A stretch of 64,000 bases of DNA from Phaeobacter sp. CECT 5382 (GTDB taxonomy: Bacteria; Pseudomonadota; Alphaproteobacteria; Rhodobacterales; Rhodobacteraceae), in NCBI RefSeq assembly GCF_001457775.1, contig NZ_CYSG01000011.1, positions 1-64,000 of the forward strand, in the 5' to 3' direction. Both the position numbers and the translations under genes were made by a program. Below are positions 18,396-27,508 of the stretch, one piece after another; the first letter of the stretch is position 1; every line of letters begins with the position of its first letter. The notes under the pieces were generated by a model. The model was not told where the DNA came from. It searched no databases and saw only the letters and a program-made list of their open reading frames with translations.

Positions 18396-18447
18396 GGCGC
18401 TCAGATGTATTGGCGCTCAGAAACTGCACTCCTCAGAAACTGCACTC
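18396..18447. repeat. Short array of diverged 16-base tandem units
   Basis: CTCAGAAACTGCACTC occurs twice head to tail at 18416-18431 and 18432-18447 without mismatch. The preceding GGCGCTCAG at 18396-18404 recurs at 18412-18420, also 16 bases on, so three related 16-base units can be read. No spacers or leader suggest CRISPR. Confidence 0.75.
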
Positions 18448-18522
18448 ACGGAACTTTAAGTCCGAAATCAGATAAGATCACATATTTCAGGACCCAAAGC
18501 CGAAGGCTACCGGCTAGAGAGG

Positions 18523-18747
18523 TTAGTAAGGGGTGCTGTCTTCTCGGGCACGCAACCCACGTTCGCAGGCTGCTGTCAGAATGACTTGCCATTTCCGGGG
18601 TGTTGAGCGGTATTCCGGCTCGACATCAAATCTCAAACGGATGTCCTCGTCATCGGGATAGCTTCGGGCCGTTGCAGAAACGCAGCGCTCTAGTGACCAG
18701 AAATCATCTAGTGCCGGGTTTTCCGCAAGTAACTTGCTGAGCAGCAT
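18523..18747 (-). CDS. Small acidic hypothetical protein
   Basis: A 74-residue soluble protein with no signal peptide or membrane segment. It is rich in Asp, Glu and Arg, with text such as NPALDDFWSLERCVSATARS and a C-terminal helix ILTAACERGLRAREDS. The ATG at 18747 stands eight bases after AAGGAG, a strong ribosome site, which is the best evidence that it is real. It is alone, between the RND operon and the TRAP operon. I do not recognise a family and offer no function. Confidence 0.55.
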   Translation of the reverse strand: MLLSKLLAENPALDDFWSLERCVSATARSYPDDEDIRLRFDVEPEYRSTPRKWQVILTAACERGLRAREDSTPY

Positions 18748-19294
18748 CAAAGGTTCTCCTTCCCTGTCTCGTGTCCTGTCTCTTGCCCTTTTCTTTAGGC
18801 CCGCTACCTTTGGATTTACTGTTGCCTCGGGACTGAATGCCTGTCCTATTAATCTGTAAATGCATATGCGGGTTTTTTAGTTCAATCCATTCTGAATGTC
18901 ATGTTCGTATTTGGTTCCAGACTGCCGTTTTACGACAGCTTTGCGGTGCGCCAATTTACATATTCCAAATGTCTCTGACTCCTCTTGCACTTTGTTGCGG
19001 CATTCTGTCACAGTGTGACGAATCTCGCAGGAAGGGCTTTTGGGGGAATTTTTTCGGGTGGTTGTCACATACGATAAAACTTCCAACCTTCTTGTCTTGG
19101 TTGAATTTGAGGTGCTTGACAGGCTTGGCCACTGGTGGGCCTACTTCACAGGCGCGACAAATTAACCCTCGAGCGTTTGCAGGCCGATAGTGGTCTCGGA
19201 CGAATGAGGAACGCAGAATTGTGTCCGTTTCAACGGATGAGCGGCGCAACTTCATGACTGAAAACGAACAAAAAAACGTGGGAGAGATCACATC
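18748..19294. other. Long upstream region of the TRAP operon
   Basis: This stretch of about 550 bases has no supported gene on either strand. It contains one short perfect palindrome at 19007-19019, and GGGAGAG before the TRAP start codon at 19295. The length suggests regulated transcription of the transporter. Confidence 0.45.
19007..19019. promoter_or_regulatory. Palindrome GTCACA-G-TGTGAC
   Basis: Perfect six-base arms around one base, about 275 bases before the TRAP binding-protein gene. It resembles the compact operators of GntR or CRP-like regulators but fits no consensus exactly. It also forms a small hairpin. Confidence 0.3.
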
Positions 19295-20260
19295 ATGAAA
19301 CACTCCAAGCTGACAATTGGTGCTTTGGTAACGGCGGCCTTCATGGCACCGGCGGCACAGGCTCAGGAATATATCACCATCGGGACCGGCGGCGTAACAG
19401 GCGTCTACTATCCCACCGGCGGCGCAATCTGCCGCTTGGTCAACAAGAGCCGCAAGGAGCACGGTTTTAAGTGCGCCGTCGAATCCACCGGTGGCTCTGT
19501 TTACAACATCAACACAATCCGCGAAGGCGAATTGCAGTTTGGCGTTGCGCAATCCGACTGGCAGCACCATGCCTACCACGGCACCTCCAAATTCGCTGAA
19601 AAAGGTGCTTTTGAAGGCCTGCGCGCGGTATTCTCCGTTCACCCGGAGCCCTTCACCGTTGTTGCGCGTGCCGATGCCGGCATCTCAACCTTTGATGATC
19701 TGAAAGGCAAGCGCGTCAATATCGGCAACCCCGGTTCCGGTCAGCGCGGCACCATGGAAGTTCTGATGGGCGCCAAAGGCTGGGGCATGGAAGATTTCGC
19801 TCTGGCAACCGAGCTGAAGGCAGCCGAACAGTCGGCAGCACTCTGCGACAATCAGATTGATGCGATGGTTTATACCGTTGGCCACCCTTCCGGCTCCATT
19901 CAGGAAGCCACCACAGCCTGTGACTCGGTTCTGGTAACTGTTGATGGCGCTGATGTTGCCAAGCTGGTTGATGACAATGCGTTCTACCGTACGGCAACCA
20001 TCCCCGGCGGCATGTATCGTGGGTCCGACGAAGACACCCAGACCTTTGGTGTGGGCGCAACATTCGTAAGCTCTACCGATGTGCCTGAGGAAGCTGTTTA
20101 TGCAGTTGTCAAATCAGTCTTTGAAAACTTCGACGCGTTCCGCAAGCTGCACCCAGCCTTTGCAAATCTGAAAGCCGAAGAGATGATTGCTGATGGTCTG
20201 TCTGCACCGCTGCATGACGGTGCTGCCAAATACTACCGTGAACAAGGCTGGATCGAGTAA
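19295..20260 (+). CDS. TAXI-family TRAP transporter solute-binding protein
   Basis: A 321-residue periplasmic binding protein. A signal peptide ends AQAQ at about residue 23. The mature start YITIGTGGVTGVYYPTGGAI is the TAXI-family signature, and KGKRVNIGNPGSGQRGTME is the second hallmark. It delivers its ligand to the membrane unit encoded next. TAXI proteins bind varied organic acids and amino acids, so the substrate is not predictable here. The start has GGGAGAG upstream. It is separated from the permease by 151 bases that hold a strong GC hairpin, a common way to keep binding protein levels above permease levels. Confidence 0.93.
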   Translation: MKHSKLTIGALVTAAFMAPAAQAQEYITIGTGGVTGVYYPTGGAICRLVNKSRKEHGFKCAVESTGGSVYNINTIREGELQFGVAQSDWQHHAYHGTSKFAEKGAFEGLRAVFSVHPEPFTVVARADAGISTFDDLKGKRVNIGNPGSGQRGTMEVLMGAKGWGMEDFALATELKAAEQSAALCDNQIDAMVYTVGHPSGSIQEATTACDSVLVTVDGADVAKLVDDNAFYRTATIPGGMYRGSDEDTQTFGVGATFVSSTDVPEEAVYAVVKSVFENFDAFRKLHPAFANLKAEEMIADGLSAPLHDGAAKYYREQGWIE

Positions 20261-20278
20261 TCGACCAGAGGACATAGG

Positions 20279-20302
20279 AAGGGGCGCGGTATCGCGCCCC
20301 TT
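20279..20302 (+). terminator. Intercistronic hairpin, TRAP binding protein / permease
   Basis: AAGGGGCGCG at 20279-20288 pairs with CGCGCCCCTT at 20293-20302 around a four-base loop. Only three Ts follow, so it probably protects the upstream message or terminates partially rather than ending the operon. Confidence 0.65.
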
Positions 20303-20411
20303 TCCAATTTTGCGAGGGGCAACGACCCCAAACGCCACTTTTAACAGAACACTGCCCACGACGCTCAACAATCAAACAGAGCGCGGTGCTGGTCTGTAAG
20401 GGAGATTATCC

Positions 20412-23400
20412 ATGACATCCGATGTTCAGGGAAATCGACCGCTTAGCGAAGATGAACTGCAGGAACTGGTTGCCTCCTCGGATGCGGGTGCACGCAACCC
20501 GATCGGAGCTGTCGGGCTTTCCCTGGCAGTCATCGCTGTAAGCTGGTCTGTTTTCCAGGTCGTTCTGGCCTCACCTCTGGCAAATTACCTCTTGCCGGGG
20601 GCGGTCAACAACAATTCACGCCTGATCCATCTGGCCTTTGCCCTGATGCTGGGGTTCATGGCCTATCCGGCCATGGGCCGCGAAAGCCGCAATCTTGTGT
20701 CCTTTGCCTTTGGGCATCTGGGCACCGTCTTGGGGCTTGGGGCCTTTTGCGTCGCACTTATGGTGACGCTTTCGCCTGAAATTTCTATGGGGGCTGCGGT
20801 CACTGTTGGCGCAATCATTGCGCTGGCTCTGGTGGCGCCGACGTTTTTGAACGGCACCGGATTTGCCACTTCGCTGGAACGCATGGTGAGCGCAGGCGGC
20901 GTTTTTGCAGCCATATTTGTGCTGTCTTACAGTGGCTATGCCATCATTGGGCAATATGTACTGGGCGGATGGAGCGGCGCGTTGCAAATCGGAGCTGTAG
21001 TGCTTGCGATGGCAACGGCGGCTTTGGTTTTTCTTAGCTATCTGCGCCAATGGTCTGAACCTGAAACAGATTTCATTCCTGTTCAGGACTGGGCTCTGGC
21101 CGGCGCCGGTGTCTTTGTGGCGATCTACGGGTTCCTGAATTACCAAAAGATCGTTGATAGCGGTGGCCTGGCCGACAATATCGACAAATACTATGCTCTT
21201 GCGGGCCTGTTGATCCTGTTCGAGGCCGCCCGTCGTGCTCTTGGCCCGGCTATGGCGATTATCGCGACGATCTTTTTGGCCTATGTCTTTTTCGGATCTT
21301 CAGACTACGTACCCGAAGTGATCCGCTGGAAGGGCGCAAGCCTGAAAAAAGCGATGAGCCACATGTGGATCACCTCCGAAGGGGTCTTTGGTATCGCCCT
21401 TGGGGTATCAACCAAATTTGTGTTTCTTTTCGTGCTCTTCGGCGCGCTTCTTGATAAAGCTGGAGCAGGGAACTACTTCATCAAAATGGCCTTTGGCGCC
21501 CTCGGACACCTACGCGGTGGCCCGGCCAAGGCCGCGGTTGTCGGCTCAGCCGCCACTGGCCTGATCTCTGGTTCTTCCATCGCAAATGTGGTCACCACCG
21601 GTACCTTCACCATCCCGCTGATGAAGCGAGTCGGCTTTTCCTCGGAACAGGCCGGATCGGTCGAGGTGGCTTCATCCGTCAACGGGCAGATCATGCCGCC
21701 GGTGATGGGGGCTGCTGCCTTTCTCATGGTGGAATACGTCGGCATTTCCTACGTCGAAGTGATCACCCATGCCTTCCTGCCGGCTGCGATCTCTTACATC
21801 GCGCTGGTCTACATCGTGCATCTGGAGGCGGTGAAGCGGAACATGCCCACCCTGGGCAACCGCGAAGTGCACATGGCACGGACCATTCTGGGTATGGCCA
21901 GCTTCTTTGCTGTCTTTGCCGGGCTGTGCTACGGCACTCAATTTCCTGTCGATGCGGCCTATCGTTGGGTGCCGAGCTTTGCCGGCGTTTTGATGTTTGG
22001 TGCAGTTTTTCTGGTCTATATGTTGCTGGTGTCTTTGGCCGCCACAATCCCCGATCTGGAGCCTGACGACCCCAACGCAAAAGAGGTCGAACTGCCTGAT
22101 ATTTCTAAGATCTACAAAGCAGGCCTGCACTATCTTCTGCCGATCGTTGTTCTGGTTTATTTCCTGATGATCGAGCAGAAATCACCCGGTCTCTCTGCCT
22201 TTTGGGCGACGGCACTTCTGTTTGTAATCCTGCTGACACAAAAACCGCTCAAGGCAATGTTTCGCGGACAGAGCAATTTGGCCAACACCTTCTTTGAAGG
22301 GGTCGGGGATCTGTGGCAGGGCATGATTGACGGCTCGCGCAATATGATCGGTATTGCACTGGCCACGGCGACGGCTGGTGTGATCGTCGGGACCGTCACC
22401 CTGACCGGTGTTGGTCAGGTCATGGCGGACCTGGTGGAAAGCATGGCTTATGGTCTGACCTATCTAAGCGCATTGGGTGTGCATGCCATCAGCCCGGTCA
22501 CGGATATGATCGGGATCACTAGCTTTGAAGGCACCGTTGCGGAACGCGCAGCAGACATGACCGGCACCATTCTGGTCTTTGTTCTTCTCTGTGTTGGTCT
22601 GCTGTCATTGGTTCTGGGCATGGGTTTGCCTACCACGGCCAATTACATCGTAGTCAGCTCGCTGATGGCAGGGGTCGTGGTGGAGCTGGGCGCGCAGTCC
22701 GGACTGATTGTGCCGCTGATCGCTGTGCATCTCTTTGTATTCTACTTCGGGATCATGGCGGATGTGACACCACCGGTTGGACTTGCCAGTTTTGCGGCCG
22801 CCGCCGTTTCTGGTGGTGACGCAATTCGCACTGGTTTTGTGGCCTTCTTTTATTCTTTGCGGACAGTGGCTTTGCCATTTGTCTTCATCTTCAACACAGA
22901 CCTGTTGTTGATAGATGTGACCTGGGCGCAAGGCATATTGGTTGCCATATCAGCGACTATCGCCATCCTGGTCTTCACCGCAGGTACCATGGGGTACTTT
23001 GTCACCCGGAGTAAGCTCTATGAGAGCTTTCTTCTGGTCTTTGTCGCCTTTGCCCTGTTCCGACCAGATTTCTTCATGAACCGGATCATGCCACCCCATA
23101 CTGAGGTCGCGCCAACTGAACTGGTGCAGGCACTTGGATCGGCTGAGGCGAGTCAACAGTTGAGGCTCACCATCGAGGGTCCTGACTTCGACACCGGTGA
23201 GATTGCCTCAACAACGCTGATTGTCGAAGCTATCGAAGGGTTGGATGGCGCAGCCCTGGCGGAAAAGGCCGGACTGATCCTGTTGCCCGAAGGAGAACAG
23301 ATGAACCTGGATGCTCCGGGCTTTGGTACTCCGGCAGAGCGGGATCTTGGTAGCTTTGACTTCTACGGGGACGAGCCCGTCAAGGTCACGGCAGTCCTCG

Positions 23401-23513
23401 CACCTGCAGATCAGATGCCAAAGGAACTGATCTTCATTCCGGCGCTTTTGTTGCTGGCCTTGATCGCCCTGATGCAACGCGCAAGGGCCCGCACCGAAGG
23501 AGTACCCGCATGA
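20412..23513 (+). CDS. TRAP transporter fused permease with C-terminal DUF3394 domain
   Basis: A 1033-residue membrane protein, long for the family. The N-terminal quarter is the small DctQ-like unit. The central part is the large DctM-like unit, with the ion-coupled core SAATGLISGSSIANVVTTGT and QIMPPVMGAAAFLMVEY, and the second repeat GLPTTANYIVVSS. From about residue 810 the protein continues beyond the permease as a DUF3394-type region with an Asp- and Glu-rich segment (LRLTIEGPDFDTGEIAS) and a last membrane helix LIFIPALLLLALIALM. It uses a sodium gradient in characterised relatives. It overlaps the next gene by four bases (ATGA), so pump and stress protein are co-translated. Confidence 0.92.
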   Translation: MTSDVQGNRPLSEDELQELVASSDAGARNPIGAVGLSLAVIAVSWSVFQVVLASPLANYLLPGAVNNNSRLIHLAFALMLGFMAYPAMGRESRNLVSFAFGHLGTVLGLGAFCVALMVTLSPEISMGAAVTVGAIIALALVAPTFLNGTGFATSLERMVSAGGVFAAIFVLSYSGYAIIGQYVLGGWSGALQIGAVVLAMATAALVFLSYLRQWSEPETDFIPVQDWALAGAGVFVAIYGFLNYQKIVDSGGLADNIDKYYALAGLLILFEAARRALGPAMAIIATIFLAYVFFGSSDYVPEVIRWKGASLKKAMSHMWITSEGVFGIALGVSTKFVFLFVLFGALLDKAGAGNYFIKMAFGALGHLRGGPAKAAVVGSAATGLISGSSIANVVTTGTFTIPLMKRVGFSSEQAGSVEVASSVNGQIMPPVMGAAAFLMVEYVGISYVEVITHAFLPAAISYIALVYIVHLEAVKRNMPTLGNREVHMARTILGMASFFAVFAGLCYGTQFPVDAAYRWVPSFAGVLMFGAVFLVYMLLVSLAATIPDLEPDDPNAKEVELPDISKIYKAGLHYLLPIVVLVYFLMIEQKSPGLSAFWATALLFVILLTQKPLKAMFRGQSNLANTFFEGVGDLWQGMIDGSRNMIGIALATATAGVIVGTVTLTGVGQVMADLVESMAYGLTYLSALGVHAISPVTDMIGITSFEGTVAERAADMTGTILVFVLLCVGLLSLVLGMGLPTTANYIVVSSLMAGVVVELGAQSGLIVPLIAVHLFVFYFGIMADVTPPVGLASFAAAAVSGGDAIRTGFVAFFYSLRTVALPFVFIFNTDLLLIDVTWAQGILVAISATIAILVFTAGTMGYFVTRSKLYESFLLVFVAFALFRPDFFMNRIMPPHTEVAPTELVQALGSAEASQQLRLTIEGPDFDTGEIASTTLIVEAIEGLDGAALAEKAGLILLPEGEQMNLDAPGFGTPAERDLGSFDFYGDEPVKVTAVLAPADQMPKELIFIPALLLLALIALMQRARARTEGVPA

Positions 23514-23941
23514 TTAAATCTGTTCTTTGCGCGCTCGAATTGAGCAACGAAGATGCCGACCGCATGGTTCTGGAACAGGCAGCGCGACTGGCTGATCTGG
23601 ATAAGGCGCAGCTCGATGTGGTCAATGTCCTGCCTGATTTTGGCGAAAGCTGGGTCTCTGGCTTTTTCGAAAGCCACCATCACGACAAAGCTGTCGAAGA
23701 CACCACGGCTCGGTTGAAAGAGCTCTGTGCCAAGGTCTTGGGGGCTGAACGTAATGTGGCAATCCGTCATGTGGTTGCGACCGGAACCGCCTATCAGGAG
23801 ATCCTGGCGGTGGCATCAGCTGCCGGTACGGATCTGATTGTGATCGGTGCACATAAGCCGGACCTGAAGGACTACCTCTTGGGGCCAAACGCGGCCCGGG
23901 TGATCCGGCATTCTGAATGTTCGGTCTACGTCGTGCGCTAA
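23510..23941 (+). CDS. Universal stress protein coupled to the TRAP transporter (TeaD-like)
   Basis: A 143-residue UspA-domain protein beginning MIKSVLCALELSNEDADR. The nucleotide-binding end is seen as LIVIGAHKPDLKDYLLGPNA and SECSVYVVR. In Halomonas the Usp TeaD is encoded with the ectoine TRAP transporter TeaABC and tunes its activity; the same logic probably applies here, although TeaABC is not a TAXI system. The start overlaps the permease stop by four bases and a terminator follows, so this is the last gene of the three-gene operon. Binding of ATP by this copy is likely but unverified. Confidence 0.9.
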   Translation: MIKSVLCALELSNEDADRMVLEQAARLADLDKAQLDVVNVLPDFGESWVSGFFESHHHDKAVEDTTARLKELCAKVLGAERNVAIRHVVATGTAYQEILAVASAAGTDLIVIGAHKPDLKDYLLGPNAARVIRHSECSVYVVR

Positions 23942-23968
23942 ACGGCATTCGAGACAATCACAACGCAG

Positions 23969-23997
23969 GGGCGCGCAGATGAATAATCTGCGCGCCC
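23969..23997 (+). terminator. Hairpin between convergent TRAP and Att genes
   Basis: Perfect 12-base arms, GGGCGCGCAGAT at 23969-23980 and its complement at 23986-23997, surround a five-base loop. The plus-strand continuation TTATTCG is weakly T-rich. It directly abuts the opposite-strand stop codon and may serve both directions. Confidence 0.7.
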
Positions 23998-25062
23998 TTA
24001 TTCGTATCCGGTCATCTCCAAATATCCGGTACCGGTATGGCTGCCTGAAACGGTGACAGGGCCTTCCCAATAGGCAAAGGATGTGTCCATCCAGCTTTGC
24101 GGGTTCAGGGCCTCTACAGTGACCGAAAGATCGCGATCAGCAAGCATCACCTGCCATTTGACTGGTATCCTGCGACCTTTGACCATTGCTGTCTCAACCG
24201 GCAGCGCCTGGAACGCGCCGGGCGTAAGCGCTGTCACAGCTCCATTAGCTGAAATCCAGGTGCCCGAGCGAAAATCAGGAGCATTGTTTCGCCCTCTTAG
24301 AATAAACCCCATCAGCTTGTCGCCACTATCAAAACGCAAGGAAAACCAATCCCATCCGCTTTGATCTTCAGACAAGGGCTGGCTCGACAATTCGCGATCC
24401 AACCATCCCATGCCCTCGACAGAAACGGGACCAGAGGGCAGGGTGAGCGTGCCGGTGATTTCATAGTCTGGCTGCGAATAGTAATAGCTGGCCTGCCCGC
24501 TGGCGGACTTTACCGAATAGCCATCGGCACCGTGCAGGACCAGGTCCGAGCTGGCTTTGCCAGAGAGGGCGTAGCCAAAATCTTCGGCTTTCGCCGAGAC
24601 CTCAATGTTCTCAAGCTCAGGATCACCAGTCATCGACCAGTGGTCGATCCAGGCTTCAAAGGGATCAGTTTGCAGGCCCGCCTGACCAATGCCGCCACGC
24701 GCCAGCCTCTCGGCAGAAAAATGATCTCGGGCAGATGTCAGGGCAGCGTGCCCCATCCAAATCTGCGGGCTTTGCCAGCCGACGACATCTCCCGGTGCAA
24801 GTGCTGTACGAAACAGGGTCCATTGGATGCCGTAGACAGTGCCGGTTTCGTCTTTAAGGTTCGCCGTCAAGTACCACCATTCAATACGATAATCGGGATG
24901 GGCACCGTGATCCTTCGGAAATGAAAACCGATAGTCGGCTCGTGGCTCCAAAAACCCGTCAGCTCTTGTTCCAAGACCTGCAAACCCCTGTGCTGCGAGG
25001 TGCGAAGCCAGGGACATTGACAGCAAAACCACAGAGACAAGACACCCAATTCTAGCGATCAT
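23998..25062 (-). CDS. AttH-like lipocalin/CrtC-domain exported protein
   Basis: A 354-residue protein with a signal peptide ending LAAQ at about residue 25. The body is the AttH/carotenoid 1,2-hydratase-like beta domain: FPKDHGAHPDYRIEWWYLT at residues of about 49-67, YGIQWTLFR, the long WSMTGDP region, and GMGWLDRELSSQPL with its conserved WLDRE. It is the last gene of an ABC export-type operon and overlaps the permease gene by 11 bases. In Agrobacterium the AttEFGH set was linked to surface attachment; the true substrate is unknown, and a lipophilic compound is a family-level guess. Carotenoid hydratase activity itself is unlikely with this signal peptide and these neighbours. Confidence 0.85.
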   Translation of the reverse strand: MIARIGCLVSVVLLSMSLASHLAAQGFAGLGTRADGFLEPRADYRFSFPKDHGAHPDYRIEWWYLTANLKDETGTVYGIQWTLFRTALAPGDVVGWQSPQIWMGHAALTSARDHFSAERLARGGIGQAGLQTDPFEAWIDHWSMTGDPELENIEVSAKAEDFGYALSGKASSDLVLHGADGYSVKSASGQASYYYSQPDYEITGTLTLPSGPVSVEGMGWLDRELSSQPLSEDQSGWDWFSLRFDSGDKLMGFILRGRNNAPDFRSGTWISANGAVTALTPGAFQALPVETAMVKGRRIPVKWQVMLADRDLSVTVEALNPQSWMDTSFAYWEGPVTVSGSHTGTGYLEMTGYE

Positions 25063-27508
25063 TAGAAAATACCTTCAAAAGGTCAGAGGGTTGCAGGCGG
25101 AACAGGCGCCAAGCAGAAATCAGTGCAGCGAGCCCCGCCGTAAGCAAGGCCATTGCAATAAGTCGCAGCCAGTCCAGTGGAAACAGATGCATCGGCAGAC
25201 GCCAACCAAAGGCCTTGGCGTTGATCACATCAAGCAGGACCCAGGCAAGTAAAAGCCCCAAAGGCAGCGCGAGACAGGCGGTGAGCGCGGCTATCAGCAG
25301 GCTGCGCAACAGATCCAAGCCCGCCAGGGTTCTGCGGCTGACGCCCATTGCCCAGATCGGCGCCAATTGCGGAAGACGTTGGTTCCAGAGCGTCGCAAGG
25401 CTGGTAAGGATCGCAAATCCGGCCACCGCCAGTGTGAGAATATTCAAGGCTCCTGTAACGCGAAATGTCTGATCAAAAACAGCAAGGGAACGTGCCTTTA
25501 CGCTAGTCTGATCTGTCAGGTTTTCTCTCGTTAATTCAGTCTCTTCCAGTATACGGTTGATCAGGTTCTGAACTTCGCTTGGCGGCAGGTGGAGGCCAAA
25601 ACGTCGGTTTTCCACCTCCGGTGTATTTTGCAGCAACTGCGACATCGAGATGAGGACCTGCCCATGCGGGTTGCCATAGTCTGCGTATGTACCGGTGATT
25701 TTGACGGGCCAGCCGGACGGTAAATTCAATTGATCACCTGGACCAAGCCCCAAACGATAGGAAAGCTGCTCATTGATCAGCAGACCTGCTCCCTGAAAGA
25801 CTGCGTCCCAAGCGCCATCTTGCGCTGAAATCATTGGCCAGTTGTTGCGATAGCTCGGATCGTCACGCAGGCCGTAGATTCGTATCTTGCCCCCCTGCAA
25901 CGTCGTTTCATGGTACCGGATTGGCAGAATACGCAGGCCCGGCTGCTGGTTTTGCTCTTGTCGCAACCAGGCCTCCACAGCGCGGCCCTGTGCATCGTCT
26001 TCTGTGGTGATGTAGATCGCGGCAGAGAGGCGCTGATCCATCCAGCCGAGAAAGGTGAGGCGAAAGCTGGAAACCATTGTGCTGACGCCAATATTTGTGG
26101 CCAGAGCCAGAAGGAGAGCCATCAATGCAAGCGAAAGACCGGGGAGTTGTGCCGCAGTGTCCGCCCAAAGCCATTGGACAAGGGGACGGTGGCTGTACAG
26201 TTTGCCAAGACGGAGGGAAAAGTTCAGGAAAAATGGCAAAAACACCGCTGCTCCCAACATGAGACCCGCAAGGAAAACAAAGCCCCCGGTCAGGCTGTCC
26301 AGAATTTCTAGGGCGACAAAACCACAGAGGATCAGACCACAGCCCAGAAAGGCACCGGCCCGAAAGCTTCGGATCACTTTCTGGCCTCTGGCCTGTGTCG
26401 AAGGTAGTTGTAGAACCGGGAGTGTCCAAAGGGTGAAAAATGCCTGAGAGCTCGCAACAAAGGCTCCCAAAAAAGTCATTGCGAAGCCGGAAATGATCCA
26501 ACTGGGCCGCAGGGACAGACCTGCCGTCACCGGCGCTCCGTATAGCCCGGACAGGGTGACGCTGACGCCTGGAAGCAGAGCCTGCGCAAGAAAGAAGCCT
26601 GCAATCAGACCTATGCAGGCTGCAATGAAAGTAATGAGAGTGATCTCAACCGCCAGAAGTGTGCAGAGCATCCGACGTGACACCCCGAGACAGCGCAGAG
26701 TGCGGAACTGGCCGCGTCGTTGTTCCAGAGCCAGTGAAATTGTTCCCTGCACGATGAAGAGACCCACAGCAAATGACAAAAAGCCAAAGGCAGTCAGGTT
26801 CAGATGAAAACTCTCGGTGAGTTTTGCCATCTCACCCCCCATTGGTGGGCCAGTACGATGTTGAATATGGTTCGGCAGACTGGCCAGATCCTGCGCGCCA
26901 GGCGGGCTCAAAAGGATCAGGCGGGACAGATCCTTCTGCCGGTTCAGAACCCGACTAGCGAAAGATACATCGGCAAGGGCCGTTCCGGGCGGCACACGTG
27001 TCGACAGTTGAACGGAAAAGGGCGTCTCTGCGCGCTGAATTTCCTTGGCTGTCTCAGGATGCAGTAACACCCGGCCTGGAGGTTGCAAGAACTGGACCAG
27101 GGCAGAAGATCCGGTTTTCGCAGAGGGTGAGCTTTCAGGTGAGGCGACCTCGGCGAGCGTGGCAGAAGGAGGGTTGAGGAAATCAAACCCAACCAAATCA
27201 ATTTGTTGCCCTGCGATGTTCCATTCGCCCTGAACGACGGGAGACAGATCCCACCCCATGCGGCGCAGCGCGACATAGTCGCTGAGTTGCAACTGCTCGG
27301 AAGAGCCAGTGGTGGATGCCAAATAGCCATGTTGGTTTTGGACAAGCATTGCCTCGGCCCGCCCATAGCTGGCGCGAGCCTCGCTGTTAATTGCCTGAAC
27401 CGCAGTCCAAAGCGCCGCAGCCAAAGCCAGTCCGGTCACCAAGGTAAACAATTGAAAGCGATGGCGTCGCCAGTGGGACAAAAGCGCGACCAACGCGGCG
27501 GATATCAT
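25052..27508 (-). CDS. FtsX-type ABC transporter permease (AttFG-like)
   Basis: An 818-residue membrane protein with the FtsX/MacB-type layout doubled: one N-terminal helix, a large periplasmic region, then three helices, repeated so that about eight to ten helices occur in total. The N-terminus is HWRRHRFQLFTLVTGLALAA, and later segments include FLSFAVGLFIVQGTISLALE and LRTLRCLGVSRRM, the coupling motif to the ATPase. Such permeases move lipids or peptides between the inner membrane and the periplasm by a mechanical cycle. It overlaps the ATPase gene by four bases and attH by 11 bases, so all three are translated together. Confidence 0.87.
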   Translation of the reverse strand: MISAALVALLSHWRRHRFQLFTLVTGLALAAALWTAVQAINSEARASYGRAEAMLVQNQHGYLASTTGSSEQLQLSDYVALRRMGWDLSPVVQGEWNIAGQQIDLVGFDFLNPPSATLAEVASPESSPSAKTGSSALVQFLQPPGRVLLHPETAKEIQRAETPFSVQLSTRVPPGTALADVSFASRVLNRQKDLSRLILLSPPGAQDLASLPNHIQHRTGPPMGGEMAKLTESFHLNLTAFGFLSFAVGLFIVQGTISLALEQRRGQFRTLRCLGVSRRMLCTLLAVEITLITFIAACIGLIAGFFLAQALLPGVSVTLSGLYGAPVTAGLSLRPSWIISGFAMTFLGAFVASSQAFFTLWTLPVLQLPSTQARGQKVIRSFRAGAFLGCGLILCGFVALEILDSLTGGFVFLAGLMLGAAVFLPFFLNFSLRLGKLYSHRPLVQWLWADTAAQLPGLSLALMALLLALATNIGVSTMVSSFRLTFLGWMDQRLSAAIYITTEDDAQGRAVEAWLRQEQNQQPGLRILPIRYHETTLQGGKIRIYGLRDDPSYRNNWPMISAQDGAWDAVFQGAGLLINEQLSYRLGLGPGDQLNLPSGWPVKITGTYADYGNPHGQVLISMSQLLQNTPEVENRRFGLHLPPSEVQNLINRILEETELTRENLTDQTSVKARSLAVFDQTFRVTGALNILTLAVAGFAILTSLATLWNQRLPQLAPIWAMGVSRRTLAGLDLLRSLLIAALTACLALPLGLLLAWVLLDVINAKAFGWRLPMHLFPLDWLRLIAMALLTAGLAALISAWRLFRLQPSDLLKVFSNDR

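Larger units (their letters stand above)
18212..18522. other. Intergenic region after the RND operon
   Basis: About 310 bases between the pump gene and the stop of a small opposite-strand gene. It contains a terminator-like hairpin near its start and a block of 16-base repeats at 18396-18447. No gene is seen. Confidence 0.5.

Noticed and set aside
18396-18447. CRISPR array
   Set aside because: Only 16-base units without spacers, leader or cas genes; a plain tandem repeat.
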